A stretch of DNA of 7,142 nucleotides from Paludibacter sp. (lineage in GTDB: Bacteria; Bacteroidota; Bacteroidia; Bacteroidales; Paludibacteraceae). Made by a program: the position numbers and the translations under genes. The DNA lies in assembly GCA_024709185.1 (NCBI GenBank), contig JANJXE010000312.1, positions 1 to 7,142 of the forward strand, written 5' to 3'. Below the pieces are notes generated by a model. It saw only the letters and a list, made by a program, of their open reading frames with translations. It did no database searches and was not told where the DNA came from. Shown one piece after another: positions 5,260-7,142 of the stretch (within the stretch, counting starts at the first letter, position 1; every line of letters starts with the position of its first letter).

Positions 5260-7142
5260 ATGAGAAAAAATCTTCTATTAATCAGCTGTTTTATTTTAAC
5301 AATGACAGAAATGAATGGTCAGGTAAACCTGACATACCAGCTGCCACCTCAATCGATTCTTGAGCTGGCCGATTACGAACGCGCACCGGCTGTTGCCGTA
5401 GATAGTCGCAAGGAGTACATGCTTTTCAGCTATCGTCCGACGTACAAATCGCTTGATGACCTGAACCAAACGGAAATGAGCCTGGCAGGACTACGCGTCA
5501 ATCCGGTAACAAATATCAGTTCGTCGATGAGCTACATCAACAATCTTAAAGTACGTAAAGTGGCCGACGAAGAACCAATTCAGGTGAAAGGATTGCCCGT
5601 AAATCCAAAAATTGCCTACCTAACCTGGTCGCCTGATGAGTCGAAGGTTGCATTTACACATACTACGGCAACAGGTGTGGAATTATGGGTAATGGACTTT
5701 GCCACAGCTACTGCCCGACGGTTGACTGATGCAAGTGTGAATGCCAATCTTGGAAATCCAATGGATTGGTACCGCGATAATAATTCGTTGCTTGTAAGAC
5801 TTTTACCACTTAACCGCCCTGCGCTTGTCGATTCTAAAAATGCAATTCCTGCCGGTCCGATTATTTCACTAAGTGATGGCTCAGTGTCCCAAAACCGTAC
5901 CTATCAGGATATGTTGAAAAACCCGGGTGATGAAGCTAACTTTGTGACGCTTACTACTTCGGAATTGTACCAGGTGAAGCTTGATGGTTCAAAAACGCTT
6001 TACAAGCCGGCTGATATGTATGCAAGTACCGGTTTTTCGCCCGATGGTTCGTTGCTTATGATCTCTACTTTTCACAAGCCCTTTTCATATATTGTCCCAC
6101 TAAACCGCTTTCCTCAGCTTACAACGATTTACGATTTACAGGGGAAGGAAGTAAAAAAAATTGCCGATATTCCACTTGCTGAAGTGATGCCCAAAGGTTT
6201 TATGGCTGTACCAAAAGGAATGCGTTTTATCAACTGGCGTTCAGATGAACCTGCGACGCTGGTATTTGTGGAAGCACTCGATGAAGGTGATCCGCAAAAG
6301 AAAGTGGACTTCCGTGATGCAGTGTATACCTGGAAAGCTCCTTTTACAGCCAAACCATCGCTGTTGGCTAAAACAAAGCTTCGATTTTCAGGAATTACCT
6401 GGGGTAATGCCACCACTGCTATCCTCGAAGAACAATGGTACGATACCAGAATGGAACGCACTCTGTTACTCAATCCATCGGCTCCGGCTTCAGAACCCCG
6501 TCTTATCTGGGAACGTAACTTTCAGGATGTATATTCCGACCCGGGTCGGTTTGAAACGACTAAAAATGAGTATGGAAAATATGTGCTAACACAGGATGGT
6601 GCCAAATTATTCCTGATTGGGGATGGTCATACCCGCGAAGGGCAATTTCCCTTTATCGATGAATTTGATACAAAAACGTTGAAAACCAAGCGGCTGTATC
6701 AGTCGAACTATACCGATAAGATGGAAGAGATTTTTGACTTTACTGATGTGAAAACTGGTGAAGTACTTGTTCGACTTCAATCGAAAAACGAATATCCCAA
6801 TTATTACCTGCGCAACCTGAAACGACGCATTGCACCGATTCGCCTTACCAACTTCCCGAATCCTTTTGCCAGTATTGCAACTATTTACAAGGAAGTTATT
6901 AAGTACAAACGGGAGGATGGAGTTGAACTTTCGGGGACGTTATATTTGCCGGCAGGTTACGACCGAATTGCTAAAACGGAGAAATTACCATTGCTAATCT
7001 GGGCTTATCCAGCCGAATACAAGGATAAAAACAGTGCGGGGCAAAGTACTGCCAACCCCAATGAGTTCACGTTTCCTTACTATGGTTCGTTTGTATATTG
7101 GGTTACACGAGGTTATGCCGTGCTTGATGATGCTGCGTTCCC
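5260..7142 (+). CDS. S9 family serine peptidase, glutamyl-endopeptidase (S9D) type, 3' truncated
   Basis: The frame from ATG 5260 stays open to the window edge, giving 627 complete codons without a stop. The first 20 residues are a Sec signal peptide (MRKN, LLLISCFILTM, cleavage near MNG-Q), implying periplasmic or outer location. Residues about 50-530 form the beta-propeller region typical of S9 peptidases, with WSPD (123-126) and SPDG (260-263) blade motifs. Several blocks are characteristic of the glutamyl peptidase subgroup related to plant chloroplast CGEP: LAGLRVNP (75-82), KPFSYIVPLNRFP (273-285), KGMRFINWR (319-327), VYSDPGR (424-430) and the FPNPFA turn (532-537). The alpha/beta-hydrolase domain starts near 545 (YKREDGVELSGTLYLPAGY, 549-567; WAYP, 581-584). 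The catalytic Ser, Asp and His lie past the edge, so activity cannot be confirmed here. Such enzymes cleave peptides or small proteins, the plant enzyme after Glu. It is transcribed from its own promoter, divergent from the barrel operon. Confidence 0.93.
   Translation, partial: MRKNLLLISCFILTMTEMNGQVNLTYQLPPQSILELADYERAPAVAVDSRKEYMLFSYRPTYKSLDDLNQTEMSLAGLRVNPVTNISSSMSYINNLKVRKVADEEPIQVKGLPVNPKIAYLTWSPDESKVAFTHTTATGVELWVMDFATATARRLTDASVNANLGNPMDWYRDNNSLLVRLLPLNRPALVDSKNAIPAGPIISLSDGSVSQNRTYQDMLKNPGDEANFVTLTTSELYQVKLDGSKTLYKPADMYASTGFSPDGSLLMISTFHKPFSYIVPLNRFPQLTTIYDLQGKEVKKIADIPLAEVMPKGFMAVPKGMRFINWRSDEPATLVFVEALDEGDPQKKVDFRDAVYTWKAPFTAKPSLLAKTKLRFSGITWGNATTAILEEQWYDTRMERTLLLNPSAPASEPRLIWERNFQDVYSDPGRFETTKNEYGKYVLTQDGAKLFLIGDGHTREGQFPFIDEFDTKTLKTKRLYQSNYTDKMEEIFDFTDVKTGEVLVRLQSKNEYPNYYLRNLKRRIAPIRLTNFPNPFASIATIYKEVIKYKREDGVELSGTLYLPAGYDRIAKTEKLPLLIWAYPAEYKDKNSAGQSTANPNEFTFPYYGSFVYWVTRGYAVLDDAAF

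Noticed and set aside
5281..5289. LISC in the S9 peptidase leader as a possible lipobox (Cys10).
   Set aside because: Only four residues separate it from the basic n-region, too short for a lipoprotein h-region. The hydrophobic stretch continues past the Cys to a better Sec cleavage region near residue 20.
6129..6589. Open frames on both strands (6129-6473 minus, 6245-6589 plus).
   Set aside because: Both fall within the S9 peptidase reading frame, which is open for 627 codons and has recognisable family motifs; these are shadows in other frames.

Overview
The window looks like a chromosomal fragment from a member of the Bacteroidota. The evidence is a C-terminal type IX secretion (T9SS) sorting domain, a Bacteroidota-type promoter (TTTG ... 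TAnnTTTG), starts without recognisable Shine-Dalgarno sequences, a small outer-membrane barrel, and a TlpA-like thioredoxin lipoprotein. I saw no tRNA, rRNA, insertion sequence, CRISPR array or phage gene. I cannot place it below phylum level.

Layout. (1) Positions 1-2078, plus strand: the 3' end of a DUF1800 gene, followed after 3 nt by a complete DUF1501 gene with a twin-arginine-type leader and a T9SS sorting tail. They form an exported two-gene unit whose biochemical role is not established. (2) Positions 2113-3369, minus strand, convergent to the first unit: a lipoprotein with two related beta-rich N-terminal units and a C-terminal thioredoxin-fold domain (WCPNC). (3) Positions 3370-3656: a gene-poor spacer with a possible promoter for the thioredoxin gene, a perfect 8-bp tandem duplication, and two weak small-ORF candidates, one of them lipoprotein-like. 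(4) Positions 3657-5049, minus strand: a two-gene operon with TGA-A-ATG coupling. A small outer-membrane beta-barrel protein comes first, then a TIGR02757/DUF2400 protein with a segment resembling the catalytic part of HhH-GPD DNA glycosylases. (5) Positions 5050-5259: a divergent intergenic region with a good promoter for the next gene and a potentially structured leader. (6) From 5260 to the end, plus strand: a 3'-truncated S9-family serine peptidase of the glutamyl-endopeptidase (S9D) type. It has a signal peptide, but its catalytic triad lies beyond the window.

How the genes may work together. Most products are exported or envelope-bound: DUF1800 (inferred from its family), DUF1501, the thioredoxin lipoprotein, the barrel and the peptidase. 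The DUF2400 protein, which has no signal peptide, is the exception. The strongest candidate for an undescribed system is the DUF1800-DUF1501 pair. The DUF1501 partner keeps residues that look like metal ligands of the alkaline-phosphatase superfamily and appears to leave the cell through the T9SS. The rest is mostly ordinary housekeeping or envelope gene content. The small-ORF signals in the 3370-3656 spacer are speculative.
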